A stretch of DNA of 64,000 nt from Flavobacterium sp. I3-2 (lineage in GTDB: Bacteria > Bacteroidota > Bacteroidia > Flavobacteriales > Flavobacteriaceae): positions 868,001-932,000 of the forward strand of contig NZ_CP058306.1 of assembly GCF_013389595.1 (NCBI RefSeq), written 5' to 3'. A model generated the notes under the pieces. It was not told the DNA's origin, made no database searches, and worked only from the letters and a program-made list of their open reading frames with translations. Shown in pieces: positions 54,081-63,081 of the stretch. A program made the position numbers and the translations under genes. Positions within the stretch are counted from its first letter, which is position 1, and each line of letters starts with the position of its first letter.

Positions 54081-54467
54081 TTAACGTTGTTGCATTTTTG
54101 CTTCCATACTCATGGTTGCGTGCGGCACCACTTTCAATCGTTCTTTTTCAATCAGTTTACCAGTTACACGACAAACGCCGTACGTTTTATTTTCAATACG
54201 AATTAAAGCGTTTTTTAAATCGCGAATAAATTTCTCTTGTCTGATTGCCAATGCAGAATTTGCTTCTTTAGACATGGTTTCACTTCCTTCTTCAAAAGCT
54301 TTGAATGTAGGAGATGTATCGTCTGTGCCATTGTTCAAATCGTTCATGTAAGCACTTTTTATCAATTCCAAATCAGCTTGTGCTTTTTCAATTTTCTTTA
54401 AAATGATTTGCTTGAAATCAGCTAAATCAGCATCCGAATAACGTATTTGTAAATTTTCTTGTTCCAT
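54081..54467 (-). CDS. TraR/DksA-family regulator without zinc-finger cysteines
   Basis: A 128-residue protein: N-terminal coiled coil (~15-90, rich in Lys, Glu, Ala) and the C-terminal globular part YGVCRVTGKLIEKERLKVVP (Cys99). Of the four zinc-binding cysteines of DksA only the first remains; Thr stands in the second position and no cysteines follow, as in the zinc-independent DksA2 type. DksA proteins bind RNA polymerase with ppGpp and tune rRNA and amino-acid promoters. It begins 11 bases after the ileS stop, so it is co-transcribed. Confidence 0.87.
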   Translation of the reverse strand: MEQENLQIRYSDADLADFKQIILKKIEKAQADLELIKSAYMNDLNNGTDDTSPTFKAFEEGSETMSKEANSALAIRQEKFIRDLKNALIRIENKTYGVCRVTGKLIEKERLKVVPHATMSMEAKMQQR

Positions 54468-54478
54468 AACATTTCATA

Positions 54479-57400
54479 TTATTTAGTTATTGAAATTTGG
54501 GTCTTAAGCTCATCAAACTCAATTTCCATACCATTTTCTATAACATCAACAAATTGTAAATCATCAGTTAATGTTTCTGATTTAATGTATTCTAAATTCG
54601 CTTTGACAGCTTCTTCAATTACAGCTTGTGATAAGATTTTAATTTTCACTTTGTCCGTAACTTCAAATCCCGAATCTTTTCTAATATTTTGAATTCTATT
54701 AATTAATTCACGTGCAATTCCTTCTTTTCTTAATTCATCAGAAATTGTTATATCTAAAGCAACTGTAACTCCATTTGCATTAGCAACCAACCAACCAGGA
54801 ATATCCTGAGAAGAAATTTCAACATCGGTTGTTGTTAAAACTACTTCGTTACCTGAAACTACAATCGAAATTTCTCCATCTTTATCAATTGCATTGATTT
54901 GCTCTTGATTTAAATTTTGAATTTCTTTAGCGATGTTCCCCATATCTTTTCCGAAACGTGGACCTAATGCTTTAAAGTTTGGTTTGATTTGTTTTACCAA
55001 AACTCCAGAAGCATCATCAAGTAATTCTATTTCCTTAACATTTACCTCAGCCATGATTAAATCTGCAACTGCTTCAATTTCTGCTTTTTGATTTTCGTCT
55101 AAAACAGGAATCATAATTTTTTGTAACGGCTGACGTACTTTAATCATTTCTTTCTTACGCAATGATAACACTAAAGATGATACGATTTGCGCTTTCTCCA
55201 TTTTACTTTCTAACGACTTATTAACAATTTTGTTATTATATTTCGGGAAATCAGCTAAATGTACCGATTCAAAACGGTCTTTGTTTGTTACAGCAGATAA
55301 ATCTTTGTACAACTTATCCATAAAGAAAGGTGCAATTGGTGCAGATAATTTAGCAACTGTAATTAAACACGTATATAATGTTTGGTAAGCTGCAATTTTA
55401 TCTTGTGCGTAATCACCTTTCCAGAAACGACGACGACATAAACGTACGTACCAGTTTGACAAGTTTTCTTGTACGAAATCAGAAATCATACGAGCTGCGC
55501 GTGTTGGTTCGTAATCTGCATAAGCTTCATCAACATTTTTGATTAACGAGTTTAATTCAGACAAAATCCAACGGTCAATTTCCGGACGTTCATCTAACGG
55601 AACCTCAGCTTCGCTGTAAGTAAATCCATCTATGTTTGCATATAACGCAAAGAACGAATATGTATTATATAAAGTTCCGAAGAATTTTCTACGAACTTCT
55701 GTAATTCCTTCTAAATCGAATTTTAAGTTATCCCACGGATTTGCGTTTGAAATCATGTACCAACGCGTAGCATCTGGCCCGTGTTCAGCTAAAGTTGTAA
55801 ACGGGTCAACAGCATTACCTAAACGTTTAGACATTTTTTGTCCGTTTTTATCTAAAACCAATCCATTAGAAACTACGTTTTTATATGCGTTTTTACCAAA
55901 AACCAATGTTCCGATTGCATGTAAAGTATAGAACCAACCACGTGTTTGATCTACTCCTTCTGCAATAAAATCTGCTGGGAATGATTTATTCTCATCGATC
56001 ATTTCTTTGTTTTCGAATGGATAATGCCATTGTGCATAAGGCATCGCACCAGAATCGAACCAAACATCAATTAAATCAGCTTCACGTTTCATCGCTTTTC
56101 CAGAAGCAGAAACTAATGTAATGTTATCTACTACATTTTTATGTAAGTCGATTTTATCGTAGTTTGCCTCAGACATATCTCCAACAACAAAACCTTCAAA
56201 GGCAGTGCCATTATCAATTCCTGCAGCTTTCGCTTTAGCGATTTCCGCAACTAATTCTTCAACAGAACCAATTAAAATTTCTTCGGTTCCGTCTTCGGTT
56301 CTCCAAATTGGTAACGGAATTCCCCAATAACGAGAACGAGATAAATTCCAATCGTTGGCATTTTTTAACCAGTTTCCAAAACGACCTTCTCCTGTTGCTT
56401 TTGGTTTCCAGTTGATATCGTTGTTCAATTCGAACATTTGATCTTTAACTTCAGTTACTTTAATAAACCAAGAATCTAACGGATAGTATAAAATTGGTTT
56501 ATCTGTTCTCCAACAATGTGGGTAACTGTGCACGTATTTTTCAACTTTGAAAGCCTTGTTTTGCTCTTTAAGCATGATTGCAATTTCAACATCAACCGAT
56601 TTCTCTGGAGCTTCACCTTCATTGTAATATTCATTCTTAACATATTTACCAGCCATATCGCCCATTTGAGCTACAAATCGACCTTGTAAATCAACTAAAG
56701 GAACTGCATTTCCGTTTTCGTCTAACACCAACATTGGCGGAACTTCTGGAGTTGCTTCTTTGGCAACCTTAGCATCATCGGCACCAAAAGTTGGCGCTGT
56801 ATGTACAATTCCAGTTCCATCTTCTGTAGTAACGAAATCACCAGAAATAACGCGGAATGCATTCTCTGGATTTTGATATGGTAATGTGTAAGGTAATAAT
56901 TGTTCGTAACGAATTCCTACTAAATCAGCACCTTTAAAATCTTTAACAATGAAATAAGGAATTTTCTTATCACCTGAGTTGAAGTTAGCTAATTCAGCTT
57001 CATCTTCAACCGCAAAGAATTTACCAGCAAATTGCTTAGCAACTAATGGTTTTCCTAAAATAACCGTAATAGGTTCAAACGTATATTGATTGAATGTTTT
57101 AACTAAAACATAATCGATTTTTGGACCAACTGTTAAGGCAGTGTTCGATGGCAACGTCCAAGGTGTAGTTGTCCAAGCTAAAATATCAATAGCTCCGTAA
57201 CCTTGTAAGAAATCTGGTAACGAACTTTCGATAGTTTTAAACTGAGCTACGATTGTTGTATCGGTAACATCACGGTAAGAACCTGGTTGATTTACTTCGT
57301 GTGAAGATAAACCTGTTCCTGCTTTTGGTGAATATGGTTGGATTGTATAACCTTTGTACAACAAATCTTTGTTGTAAATTTGTTTTAACAGCCACCAAAC

Positions 57401-57880
57401 CGTTTCCATGTATTTTGGTTTATAAGTAATATACGGATCTTCCATATCTACCCAATATCCCATTTTCTCAGTTAAATCATTCCACAAATCTGTGTAACGC
57501 ATAACCGTACGTTTACAAGCTTCGTTATATTCTTCAACCGAAATTTTAGTTCCGATATCTTCTTTGGTAATACCTAATTCTTTTTCGGTACCTAATTCAA
57601 CAGGTAAACCATGCGTATCCCAACCTGCTTTACGTTTCACTTGGAAACCTTTTTGCGTTTTGTATCGGCAAAAAATATCTTTAATGGCACGCGCCATCAC
57701 GTGGTGAATTCCAGGTTGACCATTTGCTGAAGGAGGTCCTTCAAAAAACACGTAAGGTTGATTCCCTTCTCTCGACGTTATACTTTTGTCGAAAATAGCT
57801 TGATCTTTCCAATATTGTAACATTTCTGATGCGATATTTGGCAAATCAAGTCCTTTATATTCTGTGAATTTAGTGCTCAT
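54479..57880 (-). CDS. ileS: Isoleucyl-tRNA synthetase, long type with GIHH signature
   Basis: A 1133-residue class I synthetase. The HIGH signature is replaced by GIHH at residues 57-60 in PPSANGQPGIHHVMAR, and KMSKR is at 682-686. The editing (CP1) domain lies between about 190 and 400 (TTPWTLPSNTALTVG). The C-terminal anticodon-binding part is longer than in type 1 enzymes (about 940), which fits the type 2, eukaryote-like group. It charges tRNA(Ile). The gene is followed by the dksA-like gene. Confidence 0.95.
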   Translation of the reverse strand: MSTKFTEYKGLDLPNIASEMLQYWKDQAIFDKSITSREGNQPYVFFEGPPSANGQPGIHHVMARAIKDIFCRYKTQKGFQVKRKAGWDTHGLPVELGTEKELGITKEDIGTKISVEEYNEACKRTVMRYTDLWNDLTEKMGYWVDMEDPYITYKPKYMETVWWLLKQIYNKDLLYKGYTIQPYSPKAGTGLSSHEVNQPGSYRDVTDTTIVAQFKTIESSLPDFLQGYGAIDILAWTTTPWTLPSNTALTVGPKIDYVLVKTFNQYTFEPITVILGKPLVAKQFAGKFFAVEDEAELANFNSGDKKIPYFIVKDFKGADLVGIRYEQLLPYTLPYQNPENAFRVISGDFVTTEDGTGIVHTAPTFGADDAKVAKEATPEVPPMLVLDENGNAVPLVDLQGRFVAQMGDMAGKYVKNEYYNEGEAPEKSVDVEIAIMLKEQNKAFKVEKYVHSYPHCWRTDKPILYYPLDSWFIKVTEVKDQMFELNNDINWKPKATGEGRFGNWLKNANDWNLSRSRYWGIPLPIWRTEDGTEEILIGSVEELVAEIAKAKAAGIDNGTAFEGFVVGDMSEANYDKIDLHKNVVDNITLVSASGKAMKREADLIDVWFDSGAMPYAQWHYPFENKEMIDENKSFPADFIAEGVDQTRGWFYTLHAIGTLVFGKNAYKNVVSNGLVLDKNGQKMSKRLGNAVDPFTTLAEHGPDATRWYMISNANPWDNLKFDLEGITEVRRKFFGTLYNTYSFFALYANIDGFTYSEAEVPLDERPEIDRWILSELNSLIKNVDEAYADYEPTRAARMISDFVQENLSNWYVRLCRRRFWKGDYAQDKIAAYQTLYTCLITVAKLSAPIAPFFMDKLYKDLSAVTNKDRFESVHLADFPKYNNKIVNKSLESKMEKAQIVSSLVLSLRKKEMIKVRQPLQKIMIPVLDENQKAEIEAVADLIMAEVNVKEIELLDDASGVLVKQIKPNFKALGPRFGKDMGNIAKEIQNLNQEQINAIDKDGEISIVVSGNEVVLTTTDVEISSQDIPGWLVANANGVTVALDITISDELRKEGIARELINRIQNIRKDSGFEVTDKVKIKILSQAVIEEAVKANLEYIKSETLTDDLQFVDVIENGMEIEFDELKTQISITK

Positions 57881-58305
57881 TTTATATTTTTTGTAATCGA
57901 TGTCGCGAATTTACGCAATTTCTATGAAACTGATGTATATATTTAGAAATCAACTTACAAAAAAAAGCGACAATCTTCAAAAGATTATCACTTTCTATAT
58001 CTATAATATCTAAGGTTTATAGTTTGTTCGATTTCAACCAAGGCTTTTTATTCGGGCGTTCCCTTCGGGCGTTCCCTTCGGGCGGGCTTTCCGTTTCAAT
58101 CTTTTTATGTTGCATGCGCTACGCTTTAGCAACTTAAAAAGGATTTTCACTGCAATCCCTAACACAAATTAAGTCGTAAAGTCAAAAGTCAAAGTCAATG
58201 TTTGTTTTAAACTTCTAATCGTTCAAATCTAACTTCTTATTGCTTAAATCTAATTTCTAATCATTCAATTCTAACTTCTTATTGCTCAAATCTAGTTTCT
58301 TATTA
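57881..58305. other. 425-base intergenic region between ileS and the barrel receptor
   Basis: No gene. It holds the ileS upstream region, then a GC-rich repetitive element (58045-58165), the AAAGTC-type repeats (58172-58200) and five 21-bp tandem repeats (58210-58314) that touch the receptor stop codon. No obvious promoter box of exact type. Confidence 0.6.
58045..58165. repeat. GC-rich palindromic intergenic repeat element
   Basis: Starts with a tandem of TTCGGGCGTTCCC (58051-58063, 58064-58076) and a third partial unit, then GGGCTTTCCGTTTCAATC, an inverted pair CTTTTTATGTTGC ... GCAACTTAAAAAG around GCGCTACGC, and GGATTTTCACTGCAATCCCT. The base composition is far above its surroundings. 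I recall similar elements scattered between genes in Flavobacterium genomes; I cannot check copy number here. Confidence 0.65.
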
Positions 58306-58314
58306 CTAGAATCT
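58210..58314. repeat. Five 21-bp tandem repeats
   Basis: Units at 58210-58230, 58231-58251, 58252-58272, 58273-58293 and 58294-58314, all close to AACTTCTnATnGnTnAAATC. Units 1 and 3 share TCTAATC, units 2 and 4 share TCTTATTGCT, so the basic repeat may be 42 bp. The last unit runs into the receptor's stop codon. Confidence 0.85.
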
Positions 58315-60966
58315 AAACTTAAAACTTCCTAAAACATATCGAGGTAACAATCGGTAAGATGTGGTCGAATATCCGACATCTGATGCGTTAAACGTGGTAA
58401 ATTTTTCGGTATTGAACAAATTATTTGCTTTTAAACCAATGGTGTATTTATCGCCTTTTAATTTATAAGTCGCTTCAAAATCCAAGAAAAAATAATCGCG
58501 TTGATTTTTTTCTAAGTTCCCAAAATAATAATGTTCGGTAACCGCCTTAACATCTAAACGTTCGTTAAGTTTATAAAACAAATCTAAGAAACTAAATCCG
58601 TTTAAATTGGTGTTTTCAAAACCTGGCGATTGTACTTTACTCTCGGTCCATTCGGTTCCTAAGTAAAAATTAAAAGCCGATTTAAAATTGGTTCGCCAAG
58701 CTACATTATAACGTAAAGACTCGTAAATATTTTTACGCAAATCGCTTCCGTTAATGGCATTGAAAGAAACTCCTCTATTAGCATTAAATTTAAGATTTAA
58801 ATTGCTTTTTAATTTTCGTAAATAAAAATTCGCTTCGGCATTTAAACCATAATTATCACCACCTTTAATAAAAAAACTTTCAGAAAGCGAGCTGTTTTGC
58901 TCCAACGAAGTTCGACTGGCTAAAGCATCGTTTTGTTTGGAATAATTGATTCCGACAGAAAAACGAAAGCGATTTAAATAATGACGAATCGAATAATTTA
59001 ACGAGGCATTCGAATTTTCGAGCTGATTGAATTCGCCCAAACCTTTTGAAAAACTTCTTGATGATTGCAATAAATACGTATCATTTACTTGCTGAATATC
59101 TAAGTTCGAAAAATTATACGAATAATATCCAGACAACACATTGGTTGCATTGATATCCCATTTGGCATTTACGTTCGGATTTATAAAAAATACACCTTTT
59201 GTTGTTTGTTTATGTAAGGAATTCGAAAACGTATTAAACAACTGATGCACATCTGCGTTGGCCGTTACTTGTGCTTTTTTCCATTTCCAAGTGTAACCGC
59301 TTTTTGCATAAAAATCGTGTAATTGAAAATTGATATTTGTTTGAAAATCGTTAGGTTGAACAAAATCTGCATCGGAAGTAAACAATTTAAATTGCGTACT
59401 CAAATCTTGATTTGAAAATTCGTAACCTACTCTGACTTCAATTAAATCATCTTTTTTCTGTTTGAATTTCAAGTCGGTTTCAATTCCGCCATAGGTTTTA
59501 TTATTCTGAATATCGTTACGAACCGATTGCACATCATACGGAAACAAATCGCCCATTAAATAATCGTTGATGTTATAAAACTGTGGAATTTTATTCGTTA
59601 AAAAACGCGCTTTGACTAAAGCTGCATTTTTGTCTTTCCACTTGGTAGTAAACGTAGCTTTGGCATCAAAAAAGGTGTTTTTAGTTTCTAAACGTTCTAA
59701 GGTTGAAACACCATTAAAGGTTAAATCGTTTTTATTGTTTGCATTTCCGAAACTGAATAACGAACCGATTTGCAGCATTTTGGTTTTAGAAATATCGTAC
59801 GTTAAAAAAGCGTTTAAATATCCTTTTTGAAGTTTACTTTTAAATTTTTCTGCTTCGATATTCTCAAAACTGGTTTCACCTACTTGTGTAAAACTTGCCG
59901 AATTACGAAAAGCATCCAACTCATCGTAACCTAAAAATCCGCCTAACTTTAATTTCATTTTAGGATTGATTGGAAAGATGGTATTTAACGAAATCATTTC
60001 GGCATTATTAAAACGTGTACGATGGTCTTTTAACATCGTTCCGCCACCCGAAAGATACATTTGTTGGTGGTTTTGCTGTCCGTATCCAATACTCATCATA
60101 TCGGACGAATTGTAAAACATATCGTCTATATTTCCAACATTGTCGTAACCAATATTGTTTAAACCAAAGGTAAAAAAGTTTTTCTGTTTTTTACCAAAGT
60201 TCATTAAGTTGCCCGAAACTTGATAACGGTTTTCGGTTACTATGCCGTAACCCAAACTCAAATCGCCAAACCAAATGCTTTTATATTCGTCTTGAACGGT
60301 AAGATTAAGTGCAACAGCATCTGAATTTTCAACGCCTTTTAATAATTTGTTGTTGGAATAATGACGTAAAACTTCCACCTTATCTAAAGGTTTCGATGGC
60401 ATGTTTTTGGTTAAAATGGAATAGCCGCGATTGAAAAAATCATCGCCATCGACCATGACTTTTTCAATTTCTCTATCTTCAAATTTTATTTTACCATCTT
60501 TTTCTACAGTGATTCCCGGAATGTTTTTAAGTAAATCTTCAACCACTACTTCTCTTCCGGTACTAAAAGCTTTGGCATCGTAAACTAAGGTGTCGCCACG
60601 TAGTTTTATGGGATTATCAATCTCGATAACCAAATCTTCTAACATTTCTGTAGATTCTTCGAGCACAAAGTTTTTTGTTACTTTTTTGTCTTTAGCTTTT
60701 ATGGTAATTTGAGCCGTTTGTTTCACATAACCTAAGGCATTTACCTCAACAACGAAAGTACCCAAATCATTTACAGCAATAGAAAATTCGCCGTTTGGTT
60801 TGGTGAAACCAAAATACAAAATTTTGTCTTCGGTGTTTTTTACAATCACCGATACGTTTGGCAAAACTTCATTTGTCATAGAAGAAACCGTTCCTTTAAA
60901 CTCGGTTTGTGCGAGTAAAGGAACGGTTGTTAACAAGGTTAAAATTATAAATATTATTCTTCCCAT
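58306..60966 (-). CDS. TonB-dependent receptor-like outer membrane barrel with carboxypeptidase regulatory domain
   Basis: 886 residues. Signal peptide ending at LLAQ, then a CarboxypepD_reg-like beta domain (~22-105: GTVSSMTNEVLPNVSVIVKN, TKPNGEFSI), a plug (~115-230, with VEDLLKNIPGITVEKDGKI and MVDGDDFF) and an outer membrane beta-barrel (~235-886) ending in Phe (SFKFRF). This is the SusC-like/OMP_b-brl type without a clear TonB box. Its ATG lies inside the last codons of the preceding GLPGLI gene, overlapping by 13 bases, so it is translated with it. Substrate unknown; may help to export or bind peptides or metals. Confidence 0.85.
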   Translation of the reverse strand: MGRIIFIILTLLTTVPLLAQTEFKGTVSSMTNEVLPNVSVIVKNTEDKILYFGFTKPNGEFSIAVNDLGTFVVEVNALGYVKQTAQITIKAKDKKVTKNFVLEESTEMLEDLVIEIDNPIKLRGDTLVYDAKAFSTGREVVVEDLLKNIPGITVEKDGKIKFEDREIEKVMVDGDDFFNRGYSILTKNMPSKPLDKVEVLRHYSNNKLLKGVENSDAVALNLTVQDEYKSIWFGDLSLGYGIVTENRYQVSGNLMNFGKKQKNFFTFGLNNIGYDNVGNIDDMFYNSSDMMSIGYGQQNHQQMYLSGGGTMLKDHRTRFNNAEMISLNTIFPINPKMKLKLGGFLGYDELDAFRNSASFTQVGETSFENIEAEKFKSKLQKGYLNAFLTYDISKTKMLQIGSLFSFGNANNKNDLTFNGVSTLERLETKNTFFDAKATFTTKWKDKNAALVKARFLTNKIPQFYNINDYLMGDLFPYDVQSVRNDIQNNKTYGGIETDLKFKQKKDDLIEVRVGYEFSNQDLSTQFKLFTSDADFVQPNDFQTNINFQLHDFYAKSGYTWKWKKAQVTANADVHQLFNTFSNSLHKQTTKGVFFINPNVNAKWDINATNVLSGYYSYNFSNLDIQQVNDTYLLQSSRSFSKGLGEFNQLENSNASLNYSIRHYLNRFRFSVGINYSKQNDALASRTSLEQNSSLSESFFIKGGDNYGLNAEANFYLRKLKSNLNLKFNANRGVSFNAINGSDLRKNIYESLRYNVAWRTNFKSAFNFYLGTEWTESKVQSPGFENTNLNGFSFLDLFYKLNERLDVKAVTEHYYFGNLEKNQRDYFFLDFEATYKLKGDKYTIGLKANNLFNTEKFTTFNASDVGYSTTSYRLLPRYVLGSFKFRF

Positions 60967-61733
60967 TCGTATTTGGGTTCTAATGCATTTCTGTAACCAA
61001 CTACTTTAGTTCGATTCTCATAATTTCTACTGGAATCGTTTATCACATCGGAACTTGCATCCATAAATTTTATTAAATCTTGTAATTTCATTTTTTTGTA
61101 GTTTGGTAAGTTATCATCTATTATCAAATTACCTGATTTAATCTCCTCTAAAAGATAGCTAACTTTTTTATCAACAGTTGATGCTTCAAAAATTAAACCT
61201 GGAGCTCCAAAAAGTTTCCACGGGCCAAATGGAATTGGATATTTTGTTGAAAACCAAATTTCCCATTGTAATCCACGAAAAATTCCAATTGCTTTTTGAC
61301 ATTTAACATTATTGATGGTTTTAAATTCATTTTCTAAATTCCAGTCTATCACTGTTAAATTTTCTTCTGAAATAAAATTTCCAAAATATGGATCTTGGAC
61401 TGTTTCGAAGAGTTTGTTAGTTGCTAAATTTTGAACTAAAAATTTATCTTCATATTTATGTTCTGCTTTAATTACAAAGTTGCTTATGTCAGTTAATAAT
61501 CTTTCATCTTCTATAATATCAGGAATTACAAATTCTTTCTCCTTACCTAAAAAAATAGTAGAATTTGATTTTTCAATGTATAGTGCTTTCATGTCACTTA
61601 TCGTCATAAATACATCACGTGACAAAGGTTTTTGATAATCATAATAGACTTTATAGCTCAATAAAACAACTTCATTTTGCGACAAACAATCGAAAAAAGA
61701 GAAACTGAAAATTGCAATTAGAAAAAATCTCAA
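60954..61733 (-). CDS. GLPGLI-family secreted protein, copy 1
   Basis: 259 residues with signal peptide (FSFFDCLSQ). Family motif GAPGLI at 176-181 (a variant of GLPGLI) after a beta-rich region and FSTKYPIPFGPWKL; it ends KYEWEE. GLPGLI proteins are exported proteins of unknown function, common in Bacteroidota and often beside a TonB-type barrel. It is in an operon with the small protein upstream (gap 23 bases) and with the barrel (overlap 13 bases). Confidence 0.87.
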   Translation of the reverse strand: MRFFLIAIFSFSFFDCLSQNEVVLLSYKVYYDYQKPLSRDVFMTISDMKALYIEKSNSTIFLGKEKEFVIPDIIEDERLLTDISNFVIKAEHKYEDKFLVQNLATNKLFETVQDPYFGNFISEENLTVIDWNLENEFKTINNVKCQKAIGIFRGLQWEIWFSTKYPIPFGPWKLFGAPGLIFEASTVDKKVSYLLEEIKSGNLIIDDNLPNYKKMKLQDLIKFMDASSDVINDSSRNYENRTKVVGYRNALEPKYEWEE

Positions 61734-61756
61734 AATATAAAATTTAATATTTAAAA

Positions 61757-62089
61757 CTATCTAGGAGAAATAACTTTTGGTTGTGGACCACTTACATTGT
61801 GTTTTTTAGCCATTTCTCCAGCAAACGCATCACATTTTAGATTACCTTCTATTTCACTTACAAACCAAAACGTTTTAGATTCAATAATTGTATAATCATT
61901 ACCAAACCAATCAGTCAAATGTACATGAACGGTACAAACCACTTTGTAAACAGGGTCAATTTCATCATCATGTTCAATAGATTGAAATTTATCAATTTCT
62001 AAATGATTAACATCTTGCACTTCATTCGAAGCGAAACCGCTAAAAGCAAAAGCTACGCAAGCTAATGCACTAAACATCATTTTTTTCAT
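61757..62089 (-). CDS. Small two-cysteine secreted protein, copy 1
   Basis: 110 residues with signal peptide MKKMMFSALACVAFAFSGFA. The mature part has two cysteines (in KVVCTV and LKCDAF) that may form a disulfide, and ends in SGPQPKVISPR. The signal peptide and ~215 bases upstream are almost the same as for the gene at 63253, while the mature parts are only weakly alike. It is followed by GLPGLI copy 1. Function unknown. Confidence 0.75.
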   Translation of the reverse strand: MKKMMFSALACVAFAFSGFASNEVQDVNHLEIDKFQSIEHDDEIDPVYKVVCTVHVHLTDWFGNDYTIIESKTFWFVSEIEGNLKCDAFAGEMAKKHNVSGPQPKVISPR

Positions 62090-62307
62090 AATATTATAAG
62101 TAATTAGTTAAAATGTTTTAGAACTTTTCTAAAACTTATAATACAATAATAATAATACAAAACAAGTGTTTTTGTAAATAATTTAACCTAAATTAACTTA
62201 AAAAAAATAAATATAATGTATTTTCTTAATACTTTTAGGTAATTTTTCTAAAACAAAATAAATTTCAGAAAAAAAGTGGTTTATTTTGGGTTTTGAGGTT
62301 AAAAAAA
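62019..62307 (-). repeat. Duplicated upstream and signal-peptide DNA, copy 1
   Basis: About 290 bases nearly the same as 63509-63813, covering the signal-peptide codons (from ACTTCATTCGAAGCG) and the whole upstream region. A 9-bp hairpin GTTTTAGAA / TTCTAAAAC (62115-62135) stands 26 bases before the start. An AAT tract of four units is at 62145-62156. Confidence 0.85.
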
Positions 62308-63081
62308 TTATTCTTCCCATTCAAACTCTATTTCGATACCTTTTCTTGGCATTTTTTGACGTATCATAATAGTTCCTCTGTCTTTATTTGCAGTATTAAA
62401 ACCATTTTCTAAAATTTGCTCTCTTTTTAACATAAAATCTTTTAAAGTTTGCTGTTGATTGAATGGAATACTTTCTACTTCAGCTATTTTTTTGGTAAAA
62501 ATTTCTTCTTTTAAAAATTCAATTTTCTCGACAACATAATTATACTTATTTGATTCATCATATAATTTTATTATTAAACCTGGTAAACCATGAAATTTAT
62601 AAGGTCCTGAAGAATACGGAATAGATGGTGCATACCAAGCAATCCATTTTCGACCTCTAAAATTAACAATTGCTTTATAGCATTCAATTTTATCTATGAT
62701 TTGTTTTTCATTTATTAACTCCCAATTTAAATTTAATGTATCTACAATTTTTGATTTATTTTCGAAATACAAATAATCAAAGGTTTCTATCTTTTTATTA
62801 TTTAAATTTGTTGTTACAATATTATTCTCAATAACCAATGGCTCTGATTTAACATTATCTTCATTTGGAATTATAACAAGCTTTTGTTCTGCTCTTATTG
62901 TTGATTTATAGTCTTCTTCAAATACAGAAAAATTAGGAGTTGTATGTAAATAGGCTAAACGTTGAATTGGTCTATCTGTATCAAAAACTTCTTTGTAAGT
63001 TACAAAAAGGCCTTGAAATTGAGCAAATGATATAAAACTACTGAAAATACAAAAAATTAACAAATAAAAACTCTTATTCAT
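62308..63081 (-). CDS. GLPGLI-family secreted protein, copy 2
   Basis: 257 residues, signal peptide ending near SFAQ, family motif GLPGLI at 165-170 in YKFHGLPGLIIKLYDES, ending EFEWEE. Paralogue of the gene at 60954 with low identity except around the motif, the NFRGRKW / GIFRGLQW segment and the EWEE end. Its last 15 bases are the same as those of copy 1, which include a barrel start codon although no barrel follows here. It is 171 bases from the small protein upstream. Confidence 0.87.
   Translation of the reverse strand: MNKSFYLLIFCIFSSFISFAQFQGLFVTYKEVFDTDRPIQRLAYLHTTPNFSVFEEDYKSTIRAEQKLVIIPNEDNVKSEPLVIENNIVTTNLNNKKIETFDYLYFENKSKIVDTLNLNWELINEKQIIDKIECYKAIVNFRGRKWIAWYAPSIPYSSGPYKFHGLPGLIIKLYDESNKYNYVVEKIEFLKEEIFTKKIAEVESIPFNQQQTLKDFMLKREQILENGFNTANKDRGTIMIRQKMPRKGIEIEFEWEE

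Noticed and set aside
58210..58314. Short CRISPR-like array
   Set aside because: The 21-bp units are contiguous with no spacers between them and no cas genes are in the window; it is a plain tandem repeat.
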